A program made the position numbers and the translations under genes. Positions 17,190 to 26,230 of a stretch of DNA of 64,000 bases are shown here, in pieces. Source of the DNA: Methylophilus sp. DW102 (GTDB lineage Bacteria; Pseudomonadota; Gammaproteobacteria; Burkholderiales; Methylophilaceae); NCBI RefSeq assembly GCF_037076555.1, contig NZ_AP029023.1, forward strand, positions 2,790,001 through 2,854,000. Reading direction: 5' to 3'. Numbering within the stretch: the stretch's first letter is position 1; each line of letters starts with the position of its first letter. The notes beneath the pieces are model-generated. The model worked only from the letters and a program-made list of their open reading frames with translations. It ran no database searches and was not told the DNA's origin.

Positions 17190-19355
17190 CTAAAATTTTC
17201 CGTAATAGCCTTCTTTAAACGCATCAAAGAGGTTCGCTGCCGTGTGAATCTCACCATCATATTCAATCTCTTCGTTGCCTTTGGCTTCAATCTCGGTGCC
17301 ATCTTCGAGCGTGAACTTGTAAGTGGTGCTCTCTAAATCTTTCTCGGTCACCAGCACACCCTGGAATGCTTCCGGGTTAAAGCGGAACGTCGTACAACCT
17401 TTCAGGCCTTTGTCGTAGGCGTAGAGGTAGATGTCTTTGAAATCCTCAAAGTCGTAATCGGTCGGCACGTTAATGGTTTTGGAGATGGAGCTGTCTATCC
17501 ATTTTTGTGCGGCGGCCTGAATATCCACGTGGGCCTTGGCCATGATGGTGGATGAGTCGAGGAAGTAATCCGGCAACTGCTCTTCTGGTTTATCACTAAA
17601 CGGCATGGCGTTTGGGTTTACCAGTTCACGGTAGGCCAGCAGCTCGTAGCTGAATACGTCGACTTTCTCTTTAGACTTTTTGCCTTCACGAATCACGTTA
17701 CGTGCATAGTGGTGGGCAAAGCTCGGCTCAATGCCGTTGCTGGCGTTGTTCGCCAGACTTAAACTAATGGTGCCGGTAGGCGCGATAGAGCTGTGGTGCG
17801 TAAATCTAACGCCCTTAGTCGCGATCTGGTTACGCAGGCCTTCGGGGAACTGCTGCATATAGCGGCTATATTTACCCAGCAACACTTTACCTGCCAGTTT
17901 CTGGCCGACCTTGATACCATCCGCAGCCATTTCAGGGCGCACACGCAGCATGTCGGCAGTGACTTCAAACTTCTCATCCATGATCGGTGCCGGGCCTTTT
18001 TCTTCAGCCAGCTGCACGCCGATTTCCCAGCCCACTTCGGCCATGATACGGGTGACTTCTTCAGTGAATTTGACTGAATCTTCTTCACCGTATTTCATTT
18101 TAAGCATGGTGAGTGTGGAGCCCAGGCCCAGGTAGCCCATGCCGTGGCGGCGTTTGCGGGCGATTTCCTGGCGTTGCTGCTCGAGTGGCAAACCGTTGAT
18201 TTCGACCACGTTGTCGAGCATGCGGGTGAACACGGCCACCACTTCGCGGTATTCGTCCCAGTCAAAATGTGCGTTGTCAGTGAATGGCTCGCGTACAAAC
18301 TTGGTCAGGTTCACAGAACCCAGCAGGCAGGCACCGTATGGCGGCAATGGCTGCTCACCGCATGGGTTGGTCGCGCGGATATTTTCGCAGAACCAGTTGT
18401 TGTTCATCTCGTTGACGCGGTCGATCAGGATAAAGCCTGGCTCGGCAAAGTCGTAGGTGGAGGACATAATCACATCCCACAGACGTCTTGCCTTGATGGT
18501 TTTGTAGATGCGGCAAGCCACTTTACCGGCTTCTGGACCTTCGGTTTTGGTCAGGTATTTGTGCTTGACCGGCCAATCACGCCACACCACTTGTGATTCG
18601 TCGTTGACGTTGAGGCCGTCAATAATGGCTTCTTTTTCAGTGACAGGGAAAGCCAGGCGCCATTCGGCATCGGCTTTCACGGCTTCCATAAACTCTTTGG
18701 TGATCAGGCAGCTCAGGTTGAACTGGCGCAAACGGCCGTTTTCACGCTTGGCCTTGATAAAGTCAGTCACGTCTGGATGCGAAATATCAAAGGTCGCCAT
18801 TTGCGCGCCACGGCGGCCACCGGCGCTGGACACGGTGAAACACATTTTGTCGTAGATATCCATAAAGCTTAACGGGCCAGAGGTGTAAGCACCCGCGCCA
18901 GCCACAAACGCGCCTTTTGGACGTAGCGTAGAAAACTCGTAACCAATGCCGCAACCGGCTTTGAGCGTCAGGCCGGCTTCGTGCACTTTGCCTAAAATAT
19001 CGTCCATGCTGTCGGCAATCACGCCAGACACGGTGCAGTTGATGGTAGAGGTAGCGGGTTTGTGCTCTAACGCGCCCGCATTAGAAGTAATGCGACCTGC
19101 CGGAATCGCACCACGGCGCAACGCCCACAAAAACTTTTCGTGCCATTCATTTTTCTTTTCTTCGGTGGTCTCGACGTCTGCCAGCGCGCGCGCAACGCGG
19201 CGATAAGAATCGTCCATGTCCTGATCCACATGTTCGCCCGACTTGGTTTTGAGACGGTATTTCTTGTCCCAAATATCGAGTGAGACGGGCTGCACTGGAA
19301 TCTCCACGGCAACGCCTTCTGACTGGACTTTCTTTTGTTCAACAGCTTTTAACAT
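17190..19355 (-). CDS. nrdJa: Adenosylcobalamin-dependent ribonucleotide reductase, catalytic subunit NrdJa
   Basis: 721 residues from ATG 19355, chosen because GGGAG precedes it and the family N-terminus (LDIWDKKYRLKTKSGEHVDQDMDD) follows; the longer frame upstream is not protein-like. Landmarks are TINCTVSG (substrate-site cysteine), LKAGCGIGYEFSTLRP, SSAGGRRGAQMATFDISHPD, the finger loop NPCGEQPLPPYGACLLGSVNL with the thiyl Cys and Glu, and APTGTISLSLANNASNGIEP. It reduces ribonucleotides with B12 without needing oxygen. The C-terminal part is encoded separately by nrdJb. An NrdR box lies upstream. Confidence 0.93.
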   Translation of the reverse strand: MLKAVEQKKVQSEGVAVEIPVQPVSLDIWDKKYRLKTKSGEHVDQDMDDSYRRVARALADVETTEEKKNEWHEKFLWALRRGAIPAGRITSNAGALEHKPATSTINCTVSGVIADSMDDILGKVHEAGLTLKAGCGIGYEFSTLRPKGAFVAGAGAYTSGPLSFMDIYDKMCFTVSSAGGRRGAQMATFDISHPDVTDFIKAKRENGRLRQFNLSCLITKEFMEAVKADAEWRLAFPVTEKEAIIDGLNVNDESQVVWRDWPVKHKYLTKTEGPEAGKVACRIYKTIKARRLWDVIMSSTYDFAEPGFILIDRVNEMNNNWFCENIRATNPCGEQPLPPYGACLLGSVNLTKFVREPFTDNAHFDWDEYREVVAVFTRMLDNVVEINGLPLEQQRQEIARKRRHGMGYLGLGSTLTMLKMKYGEEDSVKFTEEVTRIMAEVGWEIGVQLAEEKGPAPIMDEKFEVTADMLRVRPEMAADGIKVGQKLAGKVLLGKYSRYMQQFPEGLRNQIATKGVRFTHHSSIAPTGTISLSLANNASNGIEPSFAHHYARNVIREGKKSKEKVDVFSYELLAYRELVNPNAMPFSDKPEEQLPDYFLDSSTIMAKAHVDIQAAAQKWIDSSISKTINVPTDYDFEDFKDIYLYAYDKGLKGCTTFRFNPEAFQGVLVTEKDLESTTYKFTLEDGTEIEAKGNEEIEYDGEIHTAANLFDAFKEGYYGKF

Positions 19356-19546
19356 CGAGTTCTCCCACACCTTGGTGATTCTTATTGGTTTGACAAACAG
19401 GGTTATTACAACAAACATCCGCCACAAGCTTGGCAACGGCTGGGGCGGGATGCGTTTTGGAACGGGGCCAGGGGATGACAAGCTTTGTTGTGTATTTATG
19501 CAGCTTGCCCGGCCTGCACATCGACATGGGTGCGGGCCCTGACCAA

Positions 19547-19562
19547 ACACAATATCTTGTGT
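19547..19562. promoter_or_regulatory. NrdR box upstream of nrdJa
   Basis: ACACAATATCTTGTGT fits the NrdR consensus (acaCwAtATaTwGtgt) closely and sits about 190 nt before the nrdJa start. NrdR is the dATP/ATP-sensing repressor of ribonucleotide reductase genes. A second partial match at 19478-19493 is poorer and is spaced 69 bp away. Confidence 0.65.
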
Positions 19563-19686
19563 TGCTGGCGATAATTTATGCCTATAGCTAGTTGCCGTCA
19601 ACCGATTTTTTGCGCTTTTTTTGATGCTTTTTTGCGTGCAACATCTTGCATTTTTTTAAGCGTGATAGAAACAGGCGCTACGGCAT

Positions 19687-19706
19687 AGGTGAGTCATCAC
19701 TCACCT
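19687..19706. promoter_or_regulatory. Perfect 8-bp inverted repeat upstream of waaA
   Basis: AGGTGAGT and ACTCACCT surround catc. It lies 64 nt before the waaA ATG, in the divergent nrdJa/waaA region of about 410 nt, which otherwise shows only T-rich stretches and the NrdR box. It may be an operator or a leader hairpin. Confidence 0.35.
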
Positions 19707-19769
19707 GCTTTTGCCGGTGTCGGCAATACGCAACAGGTCAGTGTTGGGCAAATATGCGAAAATACCGCC

Positions 19770-21035
19770 ATGCCTAGATTTGTCTATACCCTGCTCATGA
19801 CCGTGGTCGCCGTCCTGCTGCCGCTCAAGCTGTTCTGGCGCGGCCTCAAGCAGCCGGAATACCGCCAGCATGTGGCTGAGCGCTACGGCTTTTACCGCCA
19901 ATCGGTGCATGGTCCGCTGATCTGGGTACATTGTGTCTCGGTGGGCGAAACTCGTGCCACTCAACCGCTGATTCACGCCTTGCTGAGCACCTACCCGCAA
20001 CACCAGCTGCTGATCACGCACGGCACGCCGACCGGCCGCGCAACCAGCAGCCAGTTATTAAATACCGAGATTACCAGTGGTCGTGTCCTGCAAGCCTACC
20101 TGCCGGTAGACACCCCCGGTGCAGCCAGGCGCTTTCTCAACCACTTTAAGCCGGTATTCGGCGTGCTGATGGAAACCGAGCTCTGGTTTCATTTAATTGA
20201 CCAGGCCAGCCGCCAGCACCTGCCCATGGCCTTGCTCAGCGCCCGCCTCTCGGAAAAATCCGCGCGCGGCTATGCCAAACTCGGCAGCCTCACCCGCCAG
20301 GGCTTGCAGCAACTCGCCCTCATCGCCGCCCAAACCCAGGCCGATGCCGAACGCCTGCACACCCTGGGCGCCGCCCAACCGATGATTTGCGGCAACCTCA
20401 AGTTTGATGTCACGCCCCCCGCAGACAGCACCGACAAAGGAACAGCCTTGCGCCAGCAACTAGGCCCACACCGCACGGTATGCATGGCCGCCAGCACACG
20501 CGAAGGCGAAGAATCGCTCATTCTCGATGCCGTGCAAGGCCTAAATGTGCTCACCCTGCTGGTGCCCCGCCATCCCCAACGCTTTGCCGAGGTGGAAGCG
20601 CTGCTCAAAGCCCGTGGCCTGCGCTATGTGTTGCGCACCGAACTGGTCCAGCCCTTGCCTGCCGATGTGCAAGTCGTGCTGGGCAACAGCATGGGCGAAA
20701 TGTACACCTACTATGCCGCCAGCGACTTTGCCGTGATGGGCGGCAGCCTGCAGCCACTAGGCGGGCAAAACCTGATTGAAGCCGCCGCCATGGGCGTACC
20801 GACCATACTAGGGCCGCATATGTTTAACTTTGCGCAAGTGGCGCAAGCGGCGGTCATGGCGGATGCGGCGGTACAGCTAAAGGATGTAAGTGAGTTGCAT
20901 GGGATGATTGCGGCACTGGCAGCGGATAAAGTGAAAGTGCGTACGATGGCGGAAGCAGCGAAGGGGTTTACCTTGCAGCATAGAGGGACAACGGAAAGGT
21001 TGATGGCGGCGATCGCGCCGTTATTGAAAAGGTGA
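19770..21035 (+). CDS. waaA: 3-deoxy-D-manno-octulosonic acid (Kdo) transferase
   Basis: 421 residues from ATG 19770 (MPRFVYTLLMTVVAVLLPLKLFWRG). The N-terminal helix anchors it in the inner membrane, as is usual for WaaA, which adds Kdo to lipid A precursor from CMP-Kdo. Family motifs are IWVHCVSVGETRATQPLI, ITHGTPTGRATS, GVLMETELWFHLI and GGSLQPLGGQNLIEAAAMGVPTILGPHMFNF. The frame is open further upstream but the sequence there is not protein-like. The length agrees with the family. Confidence 0.93.
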   Translation: MPRFVYTLLMTVVAVLLPLKLFWRGLKQPEYRQHVAERYGFYRQSVHGPLIWVHCVSVGETRATQPLIHALLSTYPQHQLLITHGTPTGRATSSQLLNTEITSGRVLQAYLPVDTPGAARRFLNHFKPVFGVLMETELWFHLIDQASRQHLPMALLSARLSEKSARGYAKLGSLTRQGLQQLALIAAQTQADAERLHTLGAAQPMICGNLKFDVTPPADSTDKGTALRQQLGPHRTVCMAASTREGEESLILDAVQGLNVLTLLVPRHPQRFAEVEALLKARGLRYVLRTELVQPLPADVQVVLGNSMGEMYTYYAASDFAVMGGSLQPLGGQNLIEAAAMGVPTILGPHMFNFAQVAQAAVMADAAVQLKDVSELHGMIAALAADKVKVRTMAEAAKGFTLQHRGTTERLMAAIAPLLKR

Positions 21036-21078
21036 TTTTTAGGCAAATAGTAGATCACATCGTTTAAGCCACATTTTA

Positions 21079-21267
21079 TTTCGCCCGTAGGCGAGTTACT
21101 TTCTGTTGCTTGCCCCACAGAAAGTAACCAAAGAAGAGGGCACCCAGCCATCACGGCCTAAAGGCTCCCTTGATTTCATTACTCGTCAGTCGCGGTTGCA
21201 GAACTCAACCTGGCAGCTTACACAACCCGTAAGCTGCTGCGGGATTCAAACAAGCTGCAACCTTATT
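21079..21267 (+). repeat. Intergenic repeat, left copy
   Basis: The element contains a perfect 12-bp hairpin (GTTACTTTCTGT / ACAGAAAGTAAC) and, about 70 nt later, CCTGGCAGCTTACACAACCC followed by GTAAGCTGCTGCGGGATTC. The same order, with scattered changes, appears in inverted orientation at 59785-59999. It is host DNA outside the prophage. The rest of 21036-21460 shows no gene. Confidence 0.75.
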
Positions 21268-21460
21268 CCGCCTGCCAAGCAATGAAATCAAGCGTGATGG
21301 GATGGGATTCATCTCGCCAAACGCTCACTGTTGAAGCTTGGACCGTTCAAAAACTCAAATTCGTTCTTTAATTCACAAAAGGTGGCGCTCACGGATTTTT
21401 CGGGCCCCTATCTGCCGCGCCGAGTAGCGCAGGCAAAACAAGAATAAAGTACAGCGGCTT

Positions 21461-21538
21461 TGATTTTCGGACAGATAGCGCTTGATTATAGGATGCGAAT
21501 AAACACCCATAATGCATTGAATACTGGATGCGAATAAA
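21461..21538. repeat. Prophage left end with three transposase-binding-like repeats
   Basis: Three related units occur: TGATTTTCGGACAG at 21461, GATTATAGGATGCGAATAAA at 21484 and GAATACTGGATGCGAATAAA at 21519. Mu-type ends carry several transposase sites in this way. The first unit matches the right end in inverted orientation (12 of 14). Confidence 0.6.
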
Positions 21539-21568
21539 AGGCGATTAAATACCATTTGAACAACATAC

Positions 21569-21590
21569 AAACCCGCTTCAAAGCGGGTTT
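21569..21590. terminator. Hairpin after the last gene of the left arm
   Basis: AAACCCGCTT and AAGCGGGTTT form perfect 10-bp arms directly downstream of the dam stop (minus strand). The T-run is short, so it may be a terminator or an RNA-stabilising end. Confidence 0.6.
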
Positions 21591-21594
21591 AATT

Positions 21595-22395
21595 TTATCG
21601 GCGTGGCAAATCATAGTTGGTGATCAAGAGTTCGGTCATAGGCTTGCTGCCCTTGCTGGCGATGCTGTATGACGTTTTAACTTCGCTGATGTGGAAGCCT
21701 GCAAACAACTCACGTATCTGTGGCACGTTATTGATGCTAACCATCCACTTACCTTTGGCGCTGGCCAGCTTGTCTCTTAGGGTAGTGAAGTCACATTTAT
21801 TGAATAAGCCTTTGCCATAGTCGGTCTCATTGTCCCAGTACGGCGGATCGATATAAAAAAACACGTGCTCGCCATCGTATCGAGTGATCAGCTGCTCATA
21901 GTCCAGGTTCTCAATAGTGACCCGGCTAAGCCTTAAATGTGCCTCGGTGAGGTCTTCGGCTATGCGGTTGAAGTTGAGCCTGGGCGGTGTGCTGTTGGCC
22001 ACACCGAAAGACTGGTTTACTGCTTTCGCGCCAAAGGCTGTCCTGACCAGATAGTAAAAACGTGCAGAGCGTTGTATGTCAGTCAGGGTGTGCGGTGCCA
22101 CTTGCAATTGGCGCTCAAACTCATCGCGGCTGATGAGTGACCATTTAAAATACCGCACAAACTCTTCAAGATGGTGCTGCAATACTCGATACAAGGTGAT
22201 CAGGTCGCCATTGATATCGTTGATCACTTCAACCTTGCTAGGCTCTTTACGAAACAATACCCACGCGGCACCTGCAAACACCTCTACATAACATTTATGG
22301 TCAGGGATTAAAGGGATGATGGTGCCGGTGAGTTTGCTTTTTCCTCCCACCCAGGCTAAGGGAGACTTTCGAGTTTTTAAAGAGGGTTGCGCCAT
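21595..22395 (-). CDS. Phage DNA adenine methyltransferase, Dam/D12 class
   Basis: 266 residues. It has the D12-class N6-adenine methylase motifs: PLAWVGGKSKL near the N-terminus (FGGK-type), YVEVFAGAAWVLFRK (SAM binding), and catalytic FFYIDPPYWDNE. AAGGA precedes the ATG. It is the terminal gene of the tail arm, downstream of com, where Mu carries mom. It likely methylates phage DNA against host restriction (inference). Confidence 0.88.
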   Translation of the reverse strand: MAQPSLKTRKSPLAWVGGKSKLTGTIIPLIPDHKCYVEVFAGAAWVLFRKEPSKVEVINDINGDLITLYRVLQHHLEEFVRYFKWSLISRDEFERQLQVAPHTLTDIQRSARFYYLVRTAFGAKAVNQSFGVANSTPPRLNFNRIAEDLTEAHLRLSRVTIENLDYEQLITRYDGEHVFFYIDPPYWDNETDYGKGLFNKCDFTTLRDKLASAKGKWMVSINNVPQIRELFAGFHISEVKTSYSIASKGSKPMTELLITNYDLPRR

Positions 22396-22623
22396 GATTA
22401 ATCCTTGTTTAAAAGGCGTTCATGACGCTCGATGTTTGAGCCGCTTACGGATGCGGCGACAAGGTTGCAGCAGGCCTTGCCCGTCCTAGTGTTCTTTGCC
22501 GGTTACTCTCGTCCGGCGAGTCGCGCATCAGCCCTGCAGCGGGCATATATTCGACAGGTGTCCAGTCCGTGATGATCCAGCCTGGCAATTCTTTATGGGG
22601 CTACCTCGGCACCAATATCATCC

Positions 22624-22806
22624 TCAATGCTCTGGATTATGTGCTAACAGCTCACACACGCCCCTCTCTCGGGGTGCATTACTAAATTCATTCACATGCC
22701 CACATCGCGGACATTTAATGCTCAATAAAACGGCCTCACCTTCGGCCAGCTTCTTTGCGCAGTTGTTACAACGTAAATCGGTCTTTTTTCCTTTTGTGTT
22801 AATCAT
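22624..22806 (-). CDS. com: Com-like zinc-finger translational regulator
   Basis: 60 residues with four cysteines (Cys13, Cys16, Cys32, Cys35) in LRCNNCAKKL and IKCPRCGHVNEF, the Com pattern. In Mu, Com binds the mom leader RNA and permits its translation. Here the following gene is a Dam-type methylase, separated by 228 nt without a clear gene (a 27-codon frame MRDSPDESNRQRTLG is present). That leader may hold the Com target. Confidence 0.8.
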   Translation of the reverse strand: MINTKGKKTDLRCNNCAKKLAEGEAVLLSIKCPRCGHVNEFSNAPRERGVCELLAHNPEH

Positions 22807-22922
22807 ACGGTCACCTATAATGACCCGGCCGCTAGTGGCGCAGGGTCTTGGTTGATCCGTACCTGGTTTACGGTGAGACGGGTGGTCTGGCGGTTGCCGC
22901 CGTCAGATCACTCGCCCTGTTT

Positions 22923-23477
22923 TTAGTTTTGTACCTCTGGCGTCATGATTTCAGCCACTCTTGAAGCCTCAAGCAGGCCAGCGGATACAAGCGCATTCAA
23001 ACCATCCGGGATTCTGATGTCTGCCAAATCCAAAAAGCTGGCAGCTAATAATCTGTCATACCAAAGTTTTACCGCTGCGTTAGTCATCGTTGCTTCAACA
23101 ACCGCAAGTTGCTCAGACTCTGTAAATTTGTCCAGAAACTCTAATGAAGTAAACACAGTTTTGGGAGGTTTGTACTGGACCGGTTTTTCGGTCAATGCAT
23201 CCGCTGGTGGGCTAACACCATATTCAGTAATTTCATACTCTGATCCATCGGCTAACCAATACTTAAAGCCAACGTAATTAGCGATCACGACCCAATCAGT
23301 GAAATCAGCATTAGCTGCTGCAATGTTATTTTCGCCAGTTGCTGGCGGGGCATTTTCCAAAGCGCTTCCAGTCCACTGCCAGGTGTCCGGGTCTAAAGAC
23401 GTTTTATAACAAACTTGAGACCCAAGGTAGATGTGAGGGGCTTCTGGTGAATAGTTGTGTACGATTTTGGTTTCCAT
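22923..23477 (-). CDS. Tail fibre assembly-like protein
   Basis: 184 residues, directly after the collar-type tail fibre, where fibre assembly chaperones sit. The N-terminal YSPEAPHIYLGSQVCYKTSLDPDTWQW part resembles the variable domain of such proteins. The C-terminal about 75 residues (FTSLEFLDKFTESEQLAVVEA...NALVSAGLLEASRVAEIM) look like the repeat seen near the end of phage fibre/measure-adjacent small proteins. Chaperone or virion attachment is inferred from position. Confidence 0.6.
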   Translation of the reverse strand: METKIVHNYSPEAPHIYLGSQVCYKTSLDPDTWQWTGSALENAPPATGENNIAAANADFTDWVVIANYVGFKYWLADGSEYEITEYGVSPPADALTEKPVQYKPPKTVFTSLEFLDKFTESEQLAVVEATMTNAAVKLWYDRLLAASFLDLADIRIPDGLNALVSAGLLEASRVAEIMTPEVQN

Positions 23478-23485
23478 TATGATTC

Positions 23486-24619
23486 CTAAAATTTAACAGC
23501 GCCAAGCATAGCCACGTTTCTGGGTCGGGTTTCTGAACCGCCAGTCGATCCAACGTTGTTATATCCATTAGGACCTGTACCACTTGCATTAACGTAACCA
23601 CCCGTATATGGCGAGGTGCCGCCAGGGTGATCGTGGGCTTTTAACATATCCGCCTGACCGCTACCCCAAACACGCCCAGAATCAACACCACGACCATCAT
23701 CCCAAAAGCGAGGGAACTCACCACGTACATCATAAATTCTGAAGGTTGTTCCGTCGCCATTGTCAGCCACTGCAATCATGCCGGCCGACCAAACTCCGAG
23801 GGCGACCATGACACCGTTATGCATAGCCCAGCCCCTCAAGGCTGCGTATGTAGTGCGATTTAAGTTGGACGTACCGTTTTTAACGTAGCCGGTTCTTGGA
23901 GTCGGCTGTGCATCCAAGAGCAAACTGCCAACTAGCACAGAGGCATAACCCGTGTAGGCTGCGCCATTTGCTGTGAATGCCTGCCACGTCATGATTGAGT
24001 TGTAATCGTCATGCCAGATCGGGCCGATGTTTGATGATGGCAATGCGGTGCCACTTGCAAAATATTTAACGCCAGAGGCAGCATCCTTACGCTCAAAAAC
24101 TAAAGCTGTACTATTCAGGACAATCGGCGCATCTGTTACAAGCATCCATATCGAGTCTGCAAGGGTCACACCCTCGGTGACTTTGATTGTCTTGCCTGGT
24201 GAGATCTCGGCACTGCTGTCGAAAGTATTGAGGCGTGACCAGGCACCAGTGGCATTGACCACATAGGGGCCATTATCTTGCGGAATAGTCTGCGCCCGGA
24301 CCAGAACAATGGTGCCATTGGGCAAGACAGCAGGCCAGTCGCCGCCAGCCTGTACTGCTGCACCAGTTAAAGAGATATTGCCGATAGTGGCATATCTGGC
24401 AATCAGGTCAGCCCCAGAGGCAATCTCCATGATGCTTTCCAGCAACTGATTGTTGTTGGATTTGTTGAGCACCTTACCGCGAGACTCAATAACAGCGCAC
24501 ACCTCCTCCTGAAGAGCCTCCATGATGTCTTCTGTAATCTGCGTGCCTGGAATATTGTTTTCAGGGTCTTCCGCCACCCAATGCCCGGCAACGTTGCCCG
24601 GCCCATCAACTCTATGCAT
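23486..24619 (-). CDS. Tail fibre protein with C-terminal collar-like region
   Basis: 377 residues from ATG 24619, overlapping the gp48-like gene by 8 nt. The N-terminus (MHRVDGPGNVAGHWVAEDP) attaches to the baseplate in Mu-like phages. The C-terminus has RTTYAALRGWAMHNG, FRIYDVRGEFPRFWDDGRG, KAHDHPGG and the final ETRPRNVAMLGAVKF, as in phage tail-collar proteins. It probably contacts the host receptor. A second, larger fibre-like gene lies at 32113-33936. Confidence 0.8.
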   Translation of the reverse strand: MHRVDGPGNVAGHWVAEDPENNIPGTQITEDIMEALQEEVCAVIESRGKVLNKSNNNQLLESIMEIASGADLIARYATIGNISLTGAAVQAGGDWPAVLPNGTIVLVRAQTIPQDNGPYVVNATGAWSRLNTFDSSAEISPGKTIKVTEGVTLADSIWMLVTDAPIVLNSTALVFERKDAASGVKYFASGTALPSSNIGPIWHDDYNSIMTWQAFTANGAAYTGYASVLVGSLLLDAQPTPRTGYVKNGTSNLNRTTYAALRGWAMHNGVMVALGVWSAGMIAVADNGDGTTFRIYDVRGEFPRFWDDGRGVDSGRVWGSGQADMLKAHDHPGGTSPYTGGYVNASGTGPNGYNNVGSTGGSETRPRNVAMLGAVKF

Positions 24620-25190
24620 AGTATTTATTCCCCGCGTTGGTGGTGATATCTTCAAAGAAGAGCACCATATGAGACTGTTTAAAATCGTTGAGTGCAGCGG
24701 CAATCACGTCCGGGTTAACCACGCCAGCGTAATACCACACACGCAACACATAGCGTGATCGCTCACCCATGAGGCGCTGGCCTGCTCTTGATTTACCGAC
24801 AATGCTAGGTCCTTGCAAATGCGCCACTTTTACCTTGGCTATCGGCCAGGTGCTACCCTCAGCAGCAGATGACCACAAACGCTGCCCGGCACGTGCACGG
24901 CCAGCACGGCTGGCTTGGCGTGGGAGCGTTTCAGAAAATTGCGCAGCAGCGGCATCAGCCACTGCCTGATAATCAGCCAAGGTGTAGCTGTTAGGGGCTG
25001 GTGTATGTAGCGTGATGGCGCGATCAAGCACTTGCTGGCAGATCAACTCAATGCGCAGCAGCTCAACTGCAAACGCCTGAAATATCTTGTCGCCCAGGCC
25101 ATCAACAGGCCAACGCCATGCGGCACCCTCTAGCAACAAATTAAGCATTGCATTTGCATAGTCTCGCACGGTGTGAAAGCGCAGCTTCAT
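24612..25190 (-). CDS. Baseplate protein, Mu gp48-like
   Basis: 192 residues of the gp48/YmfQ (DUF2313) type: MLNLLLEGAAWRWPVDG, FAVELLRIELICQQVLDRAI and the C-terminal VRYYAG-like YVLRVWYYAGVVNPDVIAAAL. It overlaps gp47 (4 nt) and the fibre gene (8 nt), following the Mu order gp46-gp47-gp48-fibre. Confidence 0.85.
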   Translation of the reverse strand: MKLRFHTVRDYANAMLNLLLEGAAWRWPVDGLGDKIFQAFAVELLRIELICQQVLDRAITLHTPAPNSYTLADYQAVADAAAAQFSETLPRQASRAGRARAGQRLWSSAAEGSTWPIAKVKVAHLQGPSIVGKSRAGQRLMGERSRYVLRVWYYAGVVNPDVIAAALNDFKQSHMVLFFEDITTNAGNKYYA

Positions 25191-26230
25191 GAGAACACCA
25201 CCGCGTTAAGAATAAACACAGAACCGCTGTTGACAGTGATATCGTCTAATGGGGCATTGCGGGTGTATTGCGTAGTCACACTGGCAATGGCTGCATCAAG
25301 TTCTGCTTGATATATCACGCTGGTTTCAGAGTTTTCAGCCAATATCAAGTTATTGATAGCATTGGTGATTAAGGCACGGTTGGCTTCGCTGTCCACGGCC
25401 GGATTGAGTGTTAAATTGACGGTCACAAGCTGTTGCAGAGGCAAGGCTAAACGCCAATCAGCACCGGCCGGGGCTAGCTCTAAAAACTTGGCGGCAATGG
25501 CATCCATAATCGCCGTCGTCGGCAACCTGCCTTCTAAGCCATTACAAATTGGCCGGACCAGTATCGTGCCAATGCCTAAAATATTGCGGTAAACCAATGC
25601 ACCAGTCACTGAAGGGTGCGCCTTTTTAGCCCAAGCCACATAATCGCGGTTTTTACCACTGCGGCCACCATACTCGGTGACCACTTGCCATTCATCCACC
25701 ACGCGGGCGCGCCATGTTTCTACGTCTTCTTGCGCTGCCCCGCCTGTGATGCCATTGGCATCCACAGTGGTCTCACTATCAACCCCTGCCTGCAGCTCAA
25801 CAAAGGTGAGCTTGCTACCCGCGCTTAAATTGCCAGCCAGGCCAGCAGTGGTACATTTAATTGAGACCAGGTTAACGCCACTGGTTAACTCAACGGCAGC
25901 CGTCACTGCATAATCCAAGCCATTGTCTGCCCGCAATAATTCATCTAATAAAACAAAGGCACCCACATTGCCGGTGACGGCAATTTGGCCGGTGGCAAAA
26001 GTGGCATCGAGCCGCGTGACGCCGTAAAGCACCGCCCAATCATAAAGGCGCTCAAGGCTACAAGTTAGCGGCGAGCATTGCTGGTCGATCCACTCAAGAT
26101 GCACATGCAAGCTGCTCACAGCCTTAGAAAACACAACTGCAAGCGCCAACCTCAACATAGGCACAAGCGCGCTCAAGTCTTGCTCGATGCGCGCTTTAAG
26201 TGCTGCAAAAGTTGGTGCAATATATGCCAT
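25187..26230 (-). CDS. Baseplate J-like protein, Mu gp47-like
   Basis: 347 residues with the baseplate J pattern: N-terminal TFAALKARIEQDLSALVP, then VALTAVEPGAEGN-like ISIKCTTAGLAGNLSAGSKLTFV, and EDVETWRARVVDEWQV. It forms the wedge of the contractile baseplate. It overlaps both neighbours by 1-4 nt within a tightly packed operon. Confidence 0.9.
   Translation of the reverse strand: MAYIAPTFAALKARIEQDLSALVPMLRLALAVVFSKAVSSLHVHLEWIDQQCSPLTCSLERLYDWAVLYGVTRLDATFATGQIAVTGNVGAFVLLDELLRADNGLDYAVTAAVELTSGVNLVSIKCTTAGLAGNLSAGSKLTFVELQAGVDSETTVDANGITGGAAQEDVETWRARVVDEWQVVTEYGGRSGKNRDYVAWAKKAHPSVTGALVYRNILGIGTILVRPICNGLEGRLPTTAIMDAIAAKFLELAPAGADWRLALPLQQLVTVNLTLNPAVDSEANRALITNAINNLILAENSETSVIYQAELDAAIASVTTQYTRNAPLDDITVNSGSVFILNAVVFS

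Noticed and set aside
19478..19493. Second NrdR-like box
   Set aside because: Only 11 of 16 positions agree and the 69-bp spacing does not match the usual helical spacing of paired boxes.
17190..19601. Longer nrdJa frame starting at 19601
   Set aside because: The first 82 codons are not protein-like and include the NrdR box; ATG 19355 has a good ribosome-binding site.
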